22,660 nt of DNA from a virus: IMG/VR virus record IMGVR_UViG_3300037264_001350, positions 1-22,660 of that record. One strand, written 5' to 3'. The notes under the pieces are model-generated. The model had not been told where the DNA came from and did no database searches. It saw only the letters and a program-made list of their open reading frames with translations. A program made the translations under genes and the position numbers. Numbering within the stretch: position 1 is the stretch's first letter; each line of letters begins with the position of its first letter. Below, one piece after another: positions 22,453-22,660 of this stretch.

Positions 22453-22507
22453 GGCTATAGATCGAGGGTAGCTGAGGCGGGACAACACCTAACGCGGGAG
22501 AGAGACG

Positions 22508-22660
22508 ATGCGCACCATGACTGAGGCGGATGCAATCAGCTACATTATAGCCACCTGTCCGTCTCTCACCTATGGGCAGTGTTACGCGGTACGGGGGGAT
22601 CAACTTATCCCCAAGAGGCGCTTCCGACGATCCTACAATCGCCCGGACGGGGTGCAGTCG
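22508..22660 (+). CDS. Rightward gene, partial (unknown)
   Basis: ATG at 22508 with GGGAGAGAG ahead; open to the right edge (51 residues seen). It begins MRTMTEADAISYIIATCPSL, followed by TYGQCYAVRGDQLIPKRRF and a basic stretch. An ATG three codons later is a second candidate start. It is the first gene of the rightward arm, likely early or switch-controlled. The fragment is too short for a family. Confidence 0.7.
   Translation, partial: MRTMTEADAISYIIATCPSLTYGQCYAVRGDQLIPKRRFRRSYNRPDGVQS

Noticed and set aside
22358-22603. Minus-strand 81-codon frame across the right promoter region
   Set aside because: It covers the rightward promoter and antisense of the 22508 gene; no SD; shadow.
1-22660. 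CRISPR array, diversity-generating retroelement or reverse transcriptase
   Set aside because: No regularly spaced repeats with unique spacers and no RT-like frame were seen on either strand; the only repeats are short tandem or paired ones.

Overview
The window looks like one arm of an uncultured tailed-phage (or prophage-like) genome of fairly high GC. Almost everything from the left edge to about 22.3 kb is read from the minus strand as one late module of virion genes. They are packed with ATGA, TGATG or TAATG stop-start overlaps and mostly carry strong Shine-Dalgarno (SD) sites. I see a large terminase, portal, scaffold, major capsid protein, decoration-type proteins, a head-tail adaptor, a beta-rich nozzle-like protein and a tail fibre. 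There is no tape-measure protein, tail tube or sheath, so a short-tailed (podovirus-like) particle is the best reading. No integrase, polymerase, lysis gene, tRNA gene or rRNA gene was recognised, and the host cannot be named.

Layout in transcription order (right to left): at 22.66-21.1 kb is a control region. It holds a rightward gene cut by the window edge behind a near-consensus promoter, a divergent zinc-finger/HTH protein that appears to be leaderless, an AT-richer stretch with repeated operator-like sites, and leftward promoters. At 21.1-18.0 kb is a run of small genes (zinc ribbon, signal-peptide protein, membrane-anchored zinc finger, possible small-terminase candidates). At 18.0-15.2 kb are the terminase large subunit, a second zinc-finger protein related to the earlier one, and a small Cys/His protein. 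At 15.2-12.1 kb are the portal, a Pro/Gly/Met-rich protein and tiny genes, with two look-alike terminator elements. At 12.1-7.1 kb are the scaffold, capsid and decoration/repeat proteins. At 7.1-2.1 kb are the adaptor, nozzle, tail fibre and fibre accessory proteins. At 2.1-0 kb are two tandem GNAT-like paralogues and a Gln/Ala-rich virion protein that runs off the left edge.

How it fits together: terminase fills a procapsid built on scaffold and portal. Decoration proteins coat the shell, adaptor and nozzle close it, and the fibre and lectin-like proteins bind the host. The 22.3-22.5 kb divergent region resembles a lysis-lysogeny or early-late switch. The most unusual features are that switch, with its leaderless HTH gene carrying two tandem repeats; a conserved 10-mer/11-nt spacer/hairpin element repeated ahead of two structural genes; a shared palindromic operator 8.5 kb apart; and the paired zinc-finger and GNAT-like paralogues. 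All functions are by motif reading and gene order only; no database search was possible.
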